Of a DNA stretch of 64,000 bases, positions 11,224 to 21,985 are shown piece by piece (position 1 is the first letter of the stretch; every line of letters begins with the position of its first letter). This DNA comes from Heterohyrax brucei (taxonomy: Eukaryota; Chordata; Mammalia; Hyracoidea; Procaviidae), in NCBI GenBank assembly GCA_028571685.1, contig CM053162.1, positions 68,994,351-69,058,350 of the forward strand, read 5' to 3'. The notes beneath the pieces are model-generated. The model was not told the DNA's origin and did no database searches. It worked only from the letters and a program-made list of their open reading frames with translations. The position numbers and the translations under genes were made by a program.

Positions 11224-11229
11224 TATGTC

Positions 11230-13689
11230 TCTCTGTGTTTGTGTGTGTGTATGTGTATACATATAAAATATTTGTTTAATAGTAACATTTGGATGCTTTA
11301 TTACATTTTCCCTTTCCTTTTATTGATAGAGTCTTAGTAAGGATTGTCATCAGCTGAAATATTTTCATTCATATTTGCTTTTTCTTACAGTAACTGTTGT
11401 AAGACTATAGTCTACAGCATCCTTTGGCCTCTGAATTAACTTTTGATAACTACTTGAATTACTTGCCACTGTGATGACTGAACATGGAGTACAGAATATT
11501 AAGGTGAGAAGGACAGGATTTTTGTTTTTAATCTCTATTCACATGTGAAGCTTTAGCTCACACCTGTTTGAATTTTTAACTTCCTTGAGTAATAAACTAT
11601 GAATTAAAAACACTACTGGATCTGAAATCATGCCACCTAGACTCTAGTTTCCTTTTAGGGCTAGTCAGCACGCTGTGTGGCCTTTTATGGTGACAAACTT
11701 GCCTGTCGCAGCCTACTGTTATTGGATTAGTGTGATGGGGTGATGAGACCCAGCCCTTGAGTCTAAGATTCTATCTTACTTTTGGTGGTATGTGTGCTGT
11801 AGTTATTTCTTTCCATTGATCTCAGATGGAACATTCACCGGCAAATGACCTCAGATCTTTTTTCTCTTTATGCAACTCCCAGAGTATCCCTGCAACCATT
11901 TATCTCTGGCTAAGGGAATGCCCTGAGGTGAACAGCTGTTCAATACCTGCAGCCCTGGCTGACCAGTTCTTGATTACTCCCCTTTGTAATCACTATCTCT
12001 TCATCTCTCTCTTCTCTTTCTCTTTGTTCTCTCCCTTTCTCTGCCTCTCCCTTTCTTCTTTCTACCTTGTCTTTTATTTGCCACTTTTCCTCTCCTACCT
12101 GAAAGAAACACAGAGGCTGGTATAACTGTTCTGCTATACTATTTAAGTATCCCCTGAGCCTGGTGGCAAAGGCCACAGTGGAGGTTCGAACACAATCCTT
12201 TTGCCTGCCTGCCTCTGGACTGATTGGATCGTCCGTAATGCGATCTTAGGTTTGCTTCAATCAGCATCCTTGGAACTTTAAAGCCAAATTATTTTTACGT
12301 AACTGTTGCCAGATCTCCAGCCCGTCTTCACCACTTTCATCTCTTAAAATCACATAAATTAAATGCTAAGCACTAACACTCTTGAAGAGTCCTGAAAGGA
12401 TTAAAGCGAATGTTGATTTTTCACTTATGTCCCAATGGAAAGGGAAGCCATAATTCAAACAAGGGCCCTTCTCATTTCTTTCCCAGGAGACGACGCACAC
12501 AAAGAGCCACACTTTGAAGTCACTGTAGAAATACTTATCTCTCACAAGCAGTGTCGGGTCTTGAGACTGAAACTGTCTCTTGCTAAGAGGTGTGTGGTGA
12601 AGCGTTTTCCAAAATAGAAATAAAAGCTTTAGTTTATAAATGGCTTAAATAAAATACTGATTAAGAAAAACTTACTAATTTTACATTAACCGTATAGTTA
12701 ATCTAACCAAAGCAAAGACGACAGATGTCTCTCATGACACTTGAATGAAAAGACAAGCATATGCACACAAATTTCTTTCTTGATTTCATTTCTTGATAAA
12801 AGTTGTTTTGCCATATTCTAATTCATAGTTAGGGGAAAGAGTGCCATGGGATACGTAGTGACGTGGGTTTCCTTAAGCCAACACGTTTTTGAAGTTGACT
12901 GATTTTATAGCAGAAATACTGTTTCTCACATGATGACACTGGGTTTAACACGCCTTTATTGACAAATTTGGTCTGACATATTTTTTTCCTTTGAAAAAGG
13001 AGCAAGCAGAATGTGCCAGATAAATGAGCAGTGTTAAAAACCGCATTTTTGTCAGTCTGTGCCTGACCTGGATTGGTGATTGTTTGCCGAATATTTGTCT
13101 CGATCATGATTTTCTTTGGATTCTTGGCATTGGTGTAAAGTTTAGAGAAATAAGTCTCTGTACACAGGAACAGAATGCCAAATTATACTAAATGTGACTT
13201 TAACATTTTCTGATATCTTATACATTGATTTTTATACTGCACCACTTTTACCTTCTTGAACTGATTGCAGCATACAGTTCTAGATAATTATTTTCTTTGC
13301 TCTTTAAAGAGTAATACACATAATTAAAAACTATTTTAAAATAATATTTTTCTTTTGGTAAGTTATTTGCTTGTCTGTGTCTCTTTTTTTAAATTTATAT
13401 TCCATTTCATGAATTTCTTTGTATAATCTGGTACCAGCATCACAATTTTAAAAGAGAGTCACTGGGATATTATAGTAATAGTGATATTTTTCTTCCTTGT
13501 GTTTTTAAAATAATAGATAAAACACTCAAATGTGAAAATCTCTACATCGATTTTTCAAATTTCACAAAAGCCACAGATCAGTTTTGATAAAATCAATGTC
13601 CTTACTGTACTGAAACTTCCAATTAGAGACATAGTTTCTTGTAGTATAGCAAGATATTGTCATTTATTTAATTCATTTAACTCTAACAA
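11230..13689. other. Unassigned stretch with polypyrimidine tract
   Basis: No exon or recognised repeat in about 2.4 kb. A pyrimidine-rich tract lies at 11995-12065. A short GT-rich run follows the SINE tail at about 11235-11255. Confidence 0.5.
11995..12065 (+). repeat. Polypyrimidine tract
   Basis: About 70 bases almost entirely of C and T (tctctcttctctttctcttt and similar) with few interruptions. This is a low-complexity tract able in principle to form triplex DNA. Confidence 0.8.
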
Positions 13690-13696
13690 TAATAAG

Positions 13697-13747
13697 CCCC
13701 TAGGGTCGCCATGAGTCAAATCTGACTCGATGGCACTTGGCTAACGG
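13697..13747 (+). mobile_element. Tail-only AfroSINE/RTE insertion (51 bases)
   Basis: Only the 3' tail is present: ctagggtcgccatgagtca, aatctgactcgatggcact, tggctaacgg. The direct repeat taataag flanks it at 13690-13696 and 13748-13754. Confidence 0.72.
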
Positions 13748-14366
13748 TAATAAGTCTTAGGCATCACTATAAATGTCCTGCACACACACTGGTAAAAGGA
13801 TTACAAGGCATTTCATTATTTTCTTCTTACTAAATTTTTGCCATTTTATTTTTTACTTGGTTATTCTTAAAATCTAGAAAAATAATGTATTTTTCTTTCT
13901 GTATTTGACCTTTTTAATAAAGGCTTTCATCAAATCTGTTAGTTTTTGAGTTTCTTCACTTGGACTTGTCAGATAGTTAGGCGTACCACTTGGAAGACTT
14001 CTGTCTCTCCCAGCCTTCATTCATCTTATTGCTTACATTGGTTTAATTTTGTGGGGTATAACAAGGTTTCATAGGCATCCTTACTGATCATGGGAATTCT
14101 CACTTATCTTTGATTCTAAAAGGAAAGTCCCTAAAGCAAGGGCATTTAATTCAAGTTTGATAGTTAAATCAGTGAGCCCCACAAACTGCATGACAACGCT
14201 GTATGTACTTAACTTTTCTGCAAATAACACATGCCTCTTATACTTACTTGCCAACTGCTCCACCTCCTCTCTAGTCATAGGCTAGATTTGGTTTGCCAAG
14301 TTGAGGTACCAGACTCTCAGAAATTTAAAGACACCTGTCTTGATAGGCCACAAATCATTTTCTTCC

Positions 14367-14408
14367 AATATGAGTCAGAGTCGACACAACGGCAGTGGTT
14401 TTTTTCTG
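14367..14408 (+). mobile_element. AfroSINE 3' tail fragment
   Basis: Tail text tatgagtcagagtcgacac and aacggcagtgg followed by T7. No clear target duplication. It lies just upstream of a fuller SINE. Confidence 0.6.
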
Positions 14409-14434
14409 TTTAGTGCTCTTCGGTTTGGAGACCC

Positions 14435-14592
14435 TGGTGGTGTATTGGTTAAGTGCTGTAGCTGCTAACCACACGGTCAGCAGTTCAAAGCTGTCACGTG
14501 CCCTCGGAAACTCCATGGGGCAGTTCTACTCTGTCTATAGGGTTTGTATGAGTCAGAATCAACTTGATGGCGGTGGCTTTGGTTTGGGGTTC
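14435..14592 (+). mobile_element. AfroSINE, near full-length, short type
   Basis: Head gaccctggtggtgtattggtt, B-box region gtcagcagttcaaagc, body actccatggggcagttctac, tail tgagtcagaatcaacttgat and a GGTTT-rich end. Confidence 0.9.
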
Positions 14593-14699
14593 TTTGGTCC
14601 ATATTTTTCTTTTCTTCTTTATTTTTTTTATTTTGGCAGGATAGGTGGGCTGTCTTTTCCTGGAATATTTGTTAGAAAGATGTTGGGTTTCTTGTTAGA

Positions 14700-14860
14700 G
14701 CTTAACCACTGTGACGTGAGGGCTCCTCTAACCCTAACCCTCCCCCACCCCCAAGAAACAAGCTAGCACTGCCATTGAATTGGTTCCACCTTACAGGGTC
14801 GCTATGAATTAGAATCGCTGGATTTTTGTTTTGTTCTGTTTTGTTTTGGGGTGCCACCAA
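14700..14860. mobile_element. Composite of AfroSINE pieces in both orientations
   Basis: 14700-14725 is a minus-strand SINE head (cttaaccactgtgacgtgag). 14766-14788 is a minus-strand tail (gcactgccattgaattgg). 14790-14822 is a plus-strand tail (cagggtcgctatgaattag) with T-rich sequence after it. A C-rich spacer with two taaccc units lies between head and tails. It is a scrambled relic. Confidence 0.6.
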
Positions 14861-14862
14861 AG

Positions 14863-15050
14863 GCATCCTTGTAGCACAGCAATTAAGCTCTTGGCCGCAA
14901 ACCAAAAGGTCAGAAGTTGGAATTCACTGGCTGTAACTTGAGAGGAAGACAGAAAGATGACACCCTTGGAAACCTTGTCGGACAGTTCTCTTTTGTCTTC
15001 TAGCATTTTCTGCATTGGAATTGACTCAGCAACAATGGGTTTGGGGTGGT
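14863..15050 (+). mobile_element. AfroSINE, long type (central block retained)
   Basis: Head catccttgtagcacagcaat, ggccgcaaaccaaaaggtca, central block with gaggaagacagaaagatga, body ccttggaaaccttgtcgg, tail ggaattgactcagcaacaat and gggtttgggg. The central block marks the ancestral long form. Confidence 0.8.
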
Positions 15051-15054
15051 ACAA

Positions 15055-15230
15055 ACAGGTGGTCACTCAACTACTGGCCAAAATATTGGTGATTAAGGTC
15101 CAGGCAGAGGTGTCTCTGAGACAAGTCCTGCAGATTTGCTTCGGAAAAATCATTATCTTGAAAATCCTGCAGAGAACTTCTCGGCACACATTGGACCGGA
15201 GTGAGTTAGAATCCACACAGCAGCAACTGA
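15055..15230 (+). mobile_element. AfroSINE, old long type, diverged
   Basis: Central block cagaggtgtctctgagacaa and gcagatttgcttcggaaaaa, then gtgagttagaatccacacag at the 3' end. Diverged, with a weak head. It follows the previous SINE head to tail. Confidence 0.6.
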
Positions 15231-16126
15231 CAACAGTTGAATTTACATTGAAGGGACTTTGCTGATGTCTTCCTCATGAAGAAAACCTAAAATTTCTAAA
15301 AATAATCAAAGAATGAGTACAAGTTTTGTTGTATATTCCAGAAGAAATAAAAATAGAAATAGTTAAATTTTGTTTCAATATCAGAATATCAACAGCAGAA
15401 GACATTTTTATTTTGATCATTTTACTTTGATGTAAAATTTTAATAATTGTAAGCGTTATTTTACACTTTGCCTTAAAGTACAGGAAATGACAGGCAGTAA
15501 TGAAGTGGTAATTATGAAGTGTTAATTATCATTCATAAAAGTAAAAGTGATTACTTACTAAAAAAAAGTCTTAGAAATTAAACACCCAAATAAATTAGAA
15601 GTAGACCAATTGTTTTAAAAATGTATAATATTCTGCTTTTTCAAAACTACCATAATCTGCTCAAAAATTATTCAGATTTTAACTAATGGACAATTAAAAA
15701 TTTCTTTCATGAAGATTCACTTAAAATTGAAGAAAATACATCAAATAACCTTGCCAAAGAAGCAGAGTAGAATGAAGTGTTCAAAATAAAATGAAATTTA
15801 CTTGGTGTTCTGAAAGATAACAGGTAAAATGTTGAAGGTTACTTGACCTCTGCATTTCATTAAAAATACCAGATTTCTCTGATAAATTCATATGAAAAGA
15901 ACAAAATAATTCCTGAATTCATAAGACCATATCTAAGTTTAAAACCTGACTTTAGAGTGCCAAATACAGAACACCAGTATTTCTAACAGTCTGGAAACTA
16001 GTATTATGACAACATGGTATTTTTTGTTCATCATTATAATACTCTGTGTTTCTATTCACCAAATTACAGTGCAGTTTTTCTGATGCTGAGTGGGAAAACA
16101 TTTATTTTAACCAGATTTACAGTGAA
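15231..16126. other. Unassigned AT-rich stretch
   Basis: No gene or recognised repeat. Strongly A/T-rich with many short A runs. Confidence 0.5.
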
Positions 16127-16215
16127 TGTTGCTGCATCAACCGTGACGTCGATTCTAACTCAGCAACCCTGTATAACACAGTAAGACTACTTCATAGGGT
16201 TTCCAAGTCTACAAT
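16127..16215 (-). mobile_element. AfroSINE fragment
   Basis: Minus-strand tail and body: gtgacgtcgattctaactc, gcaaccctgtataacacag, catagggtttccaag. The head is missing. Confidence 0.65.
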
Positions 16216-16234
16216 CCTTTTTTAGCTTTTCATT

Positions 16235-16912
16235 TCTTTTTTTCACTTTTTAATTAATTTTAATTTTAAGTAAAAACATTTTTAAGTAAAATTCACAATT
16301 TAAGTAAAAGTTTGCAATTCAAGTCAGTTTCTCATACAGAGACTTACACACACTTTGTTATGTGACCCCAATTGCTGTCCCCACACTGTGACAGCATGCT
16401 CTTCCCTTCCGCCCTACATTTTCCATGTCCATTCAGTCAGCTCCTGTCCCCTTCTTTCTTCTCATCTCGCCTCCAGACAGAAACTGCCCAGTGAGTCTCC
16501 TGCATCTACTGAAGCCAAGAAGCACGCTCTTCACCAGTATCACTTTGTGTCTTGTAGGCCAGCTCAGTCTTTGAAGAGCTGACTTTGGGAATGGTCTCAG
16601 TTCTAGGTCGACAGAGAGTCCAGGGACCATGTTTTCTAAGGACCCTCCAATCTATCAGACTATCCAGTTTGGTCTTTCTGTTAGAGTTCAAGTTCTGTAT
16701 CCCACATTTCTTCCACTCTGTTAACAACTCTTTGATGAATTCTTTGTCAGGGCTGTTGCTGGGGCCAGCTGAGCACCATCTAGTCCTTCCAGTCTCATCG
16801 TGATTTGTCTCCATTTACGTGGCCCTTTCTGTCTCTTGAGTTCATATTTTCCTCATGTCTTTGATGCTCTTTATTCTTCTTTGTTTCTGGTGGGTTGGGA
16901 TTCTAGGCTGTC
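16235..16912 (-). mobile_element. L1 LINE 3'UTR fragment
   Basis: Matches the minus-strand L1 3' end at 2822-3100 (gtcagtttctcatacagaga against gttagtttctcatataaaaa; ctggtgggttggga against caggtgggttggga). It holds about 680 bases of 3' sequence ending abruptly at the following SINE. Confidence 0.75.
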
Positions 16913-16919
16913 ACCTTTA

Positions 16920-16990
16920 TGAGAAGGAACCCTGGTGACACAACAGTTAGGCACTTGTCTGCTAACTGACAGATTCCTGCTGTCACCTCC
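16920..16990 (+). mobile_element. AfroSINE head, plus strand
   Basis: Head aaggaaccctggtgacacaac and ctgctaactgacagattcc. Body and tail are absent. It faces the minus-strand head at 17040-17085. Confidence 0.65.
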
Positions 16991-17039
16991 ACAGAAAGAA
17001 AGACCCAGTGAACTTTCACAAGTGAGAAAGATAGTAGGC

Positions 17040-17085
17040 CCTCCGCTTAGCACACAAATATTAACCATTGCACCACCAGGGCCCC
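17040..17085 (-). mobile_element. AfroSINE head, minus strand
   Basis: attaaccattgcaccaccag and ggcccctc are the minus-strand SINE head. The body is absent. It forms an opposed pair with the plus-strand head just upstream. Confidence 0.6.
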
Positions 17086-18225
17086 TCAAGTAAATGTGGA
17101 CATATGTATATTTTTTAATCTACAAATTAGTTTCAGAGACAAAGTATGTAGTTCATTTATAAAAACATAGACTAGATATGCACCGAATTTTTGATACCGT
17201 GGCCTCCTCTTACAAAAACGGGGCAAAGATAGGATGAAGGAAGGAAGAAAAAAGGCATGAGCTTTATGAAAACATTTTTAACTGTATATATGAAACTTTT
17301 TAACAATAGATCTCAAGCAAACATGAAAAATCACATGCATTGTTTTTAGTTATCAGATATATAGACATTCATTATATTATTCTTTGTATTTTTCTATACT
17401 TTAGATAAGGAGAATGAAAATTTAAATATTCTTATAATGTAATGTCTTAACAGATAAATTTTAGTAAAAATTGTATTCAGTGTAGTGGCATTTGACAGGG
17501 CCTTTAAAATACCAAAAAGTCATGCAACAATTTTCTTATCTTCATGCAGTAATCCAGCATTTTACACAATTTTACATCTCTGTAACTTGCAGTTCACATG
17601 GTACTTCACTGGCTTGTTATAATTATCTTCAGTGTTAAAAAAAATTATAGATGAACATTGTTTAAAATAAAGTATAAGTACATCAGAATTAGATAGAAAT
17701 AATACACATCTTACTCATTTCTTTAAAAAATAACTTCACTTTTCATCTAAAATCTTTAAACGTACATACTCTTTAATGAGCGCGTATAATTCTCACCTCA
17801 AGAGAAAACACCAATTAGACTTGATTAGAGAGTAGACTCCTTGGGGACAACTGGAGAAAAGCTCATTAAATTCAATTATTGTAAAGATGGCAGCAAGATG
17901 CAAGATTTATTTTGCAACTGGCAATCAAGTTAGTAGATTCTCTTATTGAGAATACACTCATTTACATGTTCACACCTCTCTAGTGGAAGACACACTTTAA
18001 ACATGCTCTGTGACTTAATTCAGCTGAAGTAACAATCATTTGGTGATGATTGCTCACAACCCCATGACATCGTGTCTCCAAAGATACAGATGCCTTTGGA
18101 ATAATAGTTTGAAGATATGAGGTGAATTACCCAGAACCAGTAAGAATGTCTTGGGAGAAAATAATCATCAATATATCCAAATTATTCATAATATGAAGAA
18201 TTGCTTGATGGTAGTGGATAAACAG
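17086..18225. other. Unassigned AT-rich stretch
   Basis: About 1.1 kb free of repeats I know and without an exon-like frame. Strongly A/T-rich. Confidence 0.5.
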
Positions 18226-18410
18226 GTAAAAAGGATTTACTGTCCTGGAGTCAACTGCAATCATGGTGACCCCACTGAGTTTCCAAAGCTGTAAATCTCT
18301 ACGAAGCCAAAGGTCCCCTCTTTCTCCTGCAGAGAGATAGGGGGTTTGGAATGACCACCCTGTAGGTTTCCAGGGGGTATCTTTAATCACTATGCCACCA
18401 CAGCTCCACC
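18226..18410 (-). mobile_element. AfroSINE, long type
   Basis: Minus-strand long form: ctggagtcaactgcaatcat, gtgaccccactgagtttcc, central block with cctctttctcctgcagaga, head ctatgccaccacagctcc. Confidence 0.72.
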
Positions 18411-18831
18411 TGAAAACTAGTCATAAAAAGTGCGGAAAAACATACAAAGGTCAGAATTTTACTAAATTCTTCATGCTTACCGGTTTTCAAAATTCGATTT
18501 CCCTAATCCCTTCAATCCTTTCTCTACAAGGAAAAAATTGATAAACTGGATCATAACTATGTGATTTTTCCACTCATTCACTCATTCACTGAGAATTCAC
18601 TTATTTTCAATAAACATGGCAGCCTAATCTATGACATGCTGGGTAGTCATGAGGCTACAACTGTGGCCTCCTGGCAACTTCCAGATCTAAAAAATCAGTT
18701 TGTACATAATCTACAGCAATATGACTCAGTGTGGTTTTTGAGAAGAGAAATCTCTTTCTCTTAAAGGGCCTTGAGCAAGTCAGAATGTAGGAAGCATTAG
18801 CTGATAATTGCAGCTGATGTATCTTTCAGCC
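18411..18831. other. Unassigned stretch
   Basis: No gene or repeat recognised. Confidence 0.45.
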
Positions 18832-19027
18832 AAAAAAAAAAAAAAGAAGAAGAAGAAGAAGAAGAAGAAAGAAAACCAAGACTCTGACACCAAATCAATT
18901 CCAACTGGCAATGACCCTATCAGACAGAGAACTGCCCCGTATGGTTTCCAACGAGTGACTGGCAAATTTGAACTGTCAGCCTTTCAGTGAGTAGCTGTAG
19001 CTCTTAGCCACTGCATCAGTTACTGCC
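18832..19027 (-). mobile_element. AfroSINE with expanded A/GAA tail
   Basis: The SINE body lies at 18877-19027 on the minus strand (caaatcaattccaactggca, gacagagaactgccccgta). The tail side is A14 followed by about ten GAA units (18832-18876), a microsatellite grown from the SINE tail. Confidence 0.82.
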
Positions 19028-19340
19028 TCTTAAATTTTACCACAGAAACAGTTGCTTACCCGCTTACCTATAATGCTTTGTGTGTGTACAATTATAAATA
19101 AATAAATAACTGTATTCTTCTCTGACCATGCGGCCACTTTGGGATAAAGTTTCCCACTTTGTCTCATGCAGAAGCTCCTGGTTTCCATCATGATGGAACA
19201 GAACACCTGTGATAATAACACTAATGTCAAAACCCAAAGGCTGCTGCAATAAAAAAATGTGAATCAGGAATATCAACAGAAAACGTATAGATAAGAAATA
19301 CAAATAATTATAATCAGTTAAGAAATGCAAATGGTTAGAA

Positions 19341-19465
19341 AAGTTGCCATCTAGTAGGTTTGTACTCATAGCGATGCTTAGGACAGTGCAATTACTACAT
19401 AGTTTCCAAGGAGGTGACCTGTTGACTAGCAGCTGTAACACTTAGCTACTGTGCCAGCATGGTTT
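19341..19465 (-). mobile_element. AfroSINE, partial
   Basis: Minus strand: gttgccatctagtaggtttg, actcatagcgatgcttagg, tgttgactagcagctgta, tgtgccagcatggtttc. Diverged, with a small internal loss. Confidence 0.78.
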
Positions 19466-19832
19466 CTGTGTCTAGAATAAATATATGTTAAACCTATTAA
19501 GAGAATATTCAACTTGATTCACATAACATGAGAGGGGATGTTATTTGTCACTGTTTGTAAAAATAAGAATGACCACTGACAATGTAAATAATTTTTAATC
19601 TTCAAAAAGCTAATCTAGTGGACCTAGCCATATCAAGAGCTTTGAAAATGTTCCATTTCTAGGAATTTATTCTGACAAAGACCATCAGAGATGGAGAACA
19701 GGGTACCATGAAAAAATTGACCACTGAATCATCTCCTACAGCTTCATAAATAATATGAATTTTTATTTAGGAAAGTAATTTCTATACTACAATCCCCCCA
19801 TGTCATGCTAAACATTCAGAATACTGCTTTCA
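19466..19832. other. Unassigned stretch
   Basis: No gene or recognised repeat between a SINE and an RTE relic. Confidence 0.45.
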
Positions 19833-20957
19833 ACCATAGATATCATTGCTGATGTCAGATGGATCTTGACTCAAAGCAGAAAATATGGAAAGAAGTTGAC
19901 TTGTGTTTTACTGACTTTGCAAAAGCATCAGACTGTGTGGACAATGGGAATCCTGAAACACTTAGTTGTGCTCGTAAGGAACCTGTATGTGGATCAGGAG
20001 ATAGAACAGAACAAGGGGACACTGAATCATTTAAAGTCAGGAAAGGTGCGCATCAAGATTGAAGGAGGGTCCTTTCACCATGCCTAGTCAGCCTGTATGT
20101 TGAGCAAATAATCTGAGAAGCTGGACTATGTGAAGAGGAAGGAGGCATCAGGACTGGAGGAACACTCATTAACAAGCTGCATTATGCAGATGACACAACC
20201 AAACTTGCTGAGAGAGAAGGGGACTTGAAACACTGCCAAGGGTCAAGCATCACAGCCTTCGTTATGAATTGTACCTTAACGTGCAAGAAAACAAAAGTTC
20301 TCACCACTGGACCAATAAGCAACATCATGACAAGGGGAGAAAAGACTGAGGTTATCAATGATTTCTATGTAGTTAGATCCACAATCAACATCCATGGAAG
20401 CATTAACCAAGAAAGCAAAAGACACATTACAATGGGAAAATTGGCTGAAAAATACCGCTTTAAAGTATTGAAAAGTTAAGACGTCATCTTGCAGACTAAG
20501 GCGCACCTGGCCCATGCTGGAAGGTTTTGAATCATATCGTATATGTGCAAAGGCTGGCCGGTGAGAAAGGGGGAGGGACGGCAAACTGATACCTTTAAAC
20601 TGTGGTATTGGAGAAGAATATTAGATATGCCATAGACTACCTAAAGAAGGAGCAAATCTGTCTTTAAGGAAGTAGAGCCTGAATGCTCCTCAGTAGCAGG
20701 GGTGGCAAGACTACATGTCCTACATGCTTTGGACACACCAGGTCAGTCCCTGGTGAAAGACATCACGTCTGATAGATTGGAGGGTCAGCAATAAAGAGGA
20801 AAACTCTCAAGGAGGTGGGCTGACAAGGTGGCTGAACAATGAGCTCTAGCTTAGGGGTGACCTGGGGCATGTTGCAGGACTGGGCAGCACTTCACTGGGC
20901 TGGATGTAGGGTTGCTATGAATCAGAATTGACTCCACTGCACCTGGCAACAACAATA
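19833..20957 (+). mobile_element. RTE (BovB-type) LINE, 3' part with RT core
   Basis: Plus-strand RTE relic of about 1.1 kb starting at the RT region (gatatcattgctgatgtcag). It contains the RT active-site text tatgcagatgac (YADD, codons at 20183-20194) within HYADDTTKLAE. The C-terminal part reads KTKVLTTGPISNIM. The 3' end is ggttgctatgaatcagaatt then gcacctggcaacaacaata, the RTE tail. The N-terminal endonuclease is missing and the frame is interrupted several times. RTE enzymes nick DNA and reverse-transcribe their RNA at the nick. Confidence 0.88.
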
Positions 20958-21661
20958 AAAGCAACATTCCAATACATTAATAGCATTTCTCTGTAGGTGG
21001 AATATTTTTAACTGATATTAATAGCTACGTCCCTATGCTTTACGATTCTCATTAAAACTTGTTTACAATTAGCACTACCTACAACTAAATTAGAACAATT
21101 TAACTATGCACAGTTTTGAGAGATTCAAGTGGAAAGAGGAGCCTGACTTTCAAAATAAATGATCAATACTTACATTTATTCTGTACACTGTTCACAAGTT
21201 GTCTTTGGTTTAAATACATTAGCATTAGGATCAGGGTATCAATCTATCAGTCGGTTTCAAGTGTCTCACCTCTTCAGATTTCTGACTTCAAGCAGCATAA
21301 CTTGGATAACAAAGAGGTCATAAGGTACAGTGTTACCCAGAAGCACCTGTTTCTTTCACACATGCCAGGTTCACAAGCTATCACAGGATTTGAAACTGGA
21401 GGGCACCTTACAAGTGTTATTAACCTGCCAGAACGCTGTGAGAGAAATCAATCGTGTCTCATGGAGTCTGACTCTTGTTTACAGAACTGGTTTTACAATT
21501 AGGTTGCATATACATAGGTGATTGAATAGACAACGGGATATCAGTCTGAGCCAAGCAAGTTTCTGGACCTGAAAGCACTAAGCAAACAGCCTAATTTTCT
21601 AGGTAGCTGTGCAATGGATGAAAGCTGGGGCCAGAATTCAGAGGCTGAGGGGTCAAAACCG
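20958..21661. other. Unassigned stretch
   Basis: No gene or recognised repeat. The longest plus frame (21116-21502, 128 codons) shows no known domain. Confidence 0.5.
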
Positions 21662-21825
21662 TGGAAACCCTGGTGGCATAGTGGTTAAACGCTGTGGCTG
21701 CTAATCAAAAGGTCAGCAGTTCAAATCTGGCAGATTCTCCCTGGAAACTCTAAGGAGCAGCTCTGCTGTGTCCCATAGGGTCACTTTGTGTCAAAATCAA
21801 CTCAGTGGCAGTGGGTCTGGTTTTC
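21662..21825 (+). mobile_element. AfroSINE, full-length, short type (first of three in tandem)
   Basis: A good reference copy: A-box region tggcatagtggttaaacgc, ggctgctaatcaaaaggtca, B-box region gcagttcaaatctgg, tail ggtcactttgtgtcaaaatc and ggcagtgggtctggtttt. Confidence 0.92.
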
Positions 21826-21834
21826 TTTGAAGCC

Positions 21835-21985
21835 ACAGAAGCCCAAGTGGCACACTGTTTAAGCATTTTCCACTAACTAAGAGATCTGTGGTTTAGATCT
21901 ACCAGACACTCCTTGAAAACCCTATGGGGCAGTTCTACTCTGTCCTTTAAGTTTGCTATAAATCAACTCAATGGCAATGGGCTAT
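21835..21985 (+). mobile_element. AfroSINE, short type (second in tandem)
   Basis: agcccaagtggcacactgtt, ctatggggcagttctactct, ctataaatcaactcaatggc. It follows the first copy by about 10 bases in the same orientation. Confidence 0.88.

Noticed and set aside
14726-14745. Telomere-like taaccctaaccct
   Set aside because: Only two units; part of a C-rich spacer, not an interstitial telomere array.
14395-14766. Plus-strand frame of 123 codons
   Set aside because: It crosses an AfroSINE and a T-rich stretch; no coding signature.
21662-21735. tRNA-like A and B boxes in SINE heads
   Set aside because: These are SINE promoters. The sequences do not fold as complete tRNAs and occur in dozens of copies.
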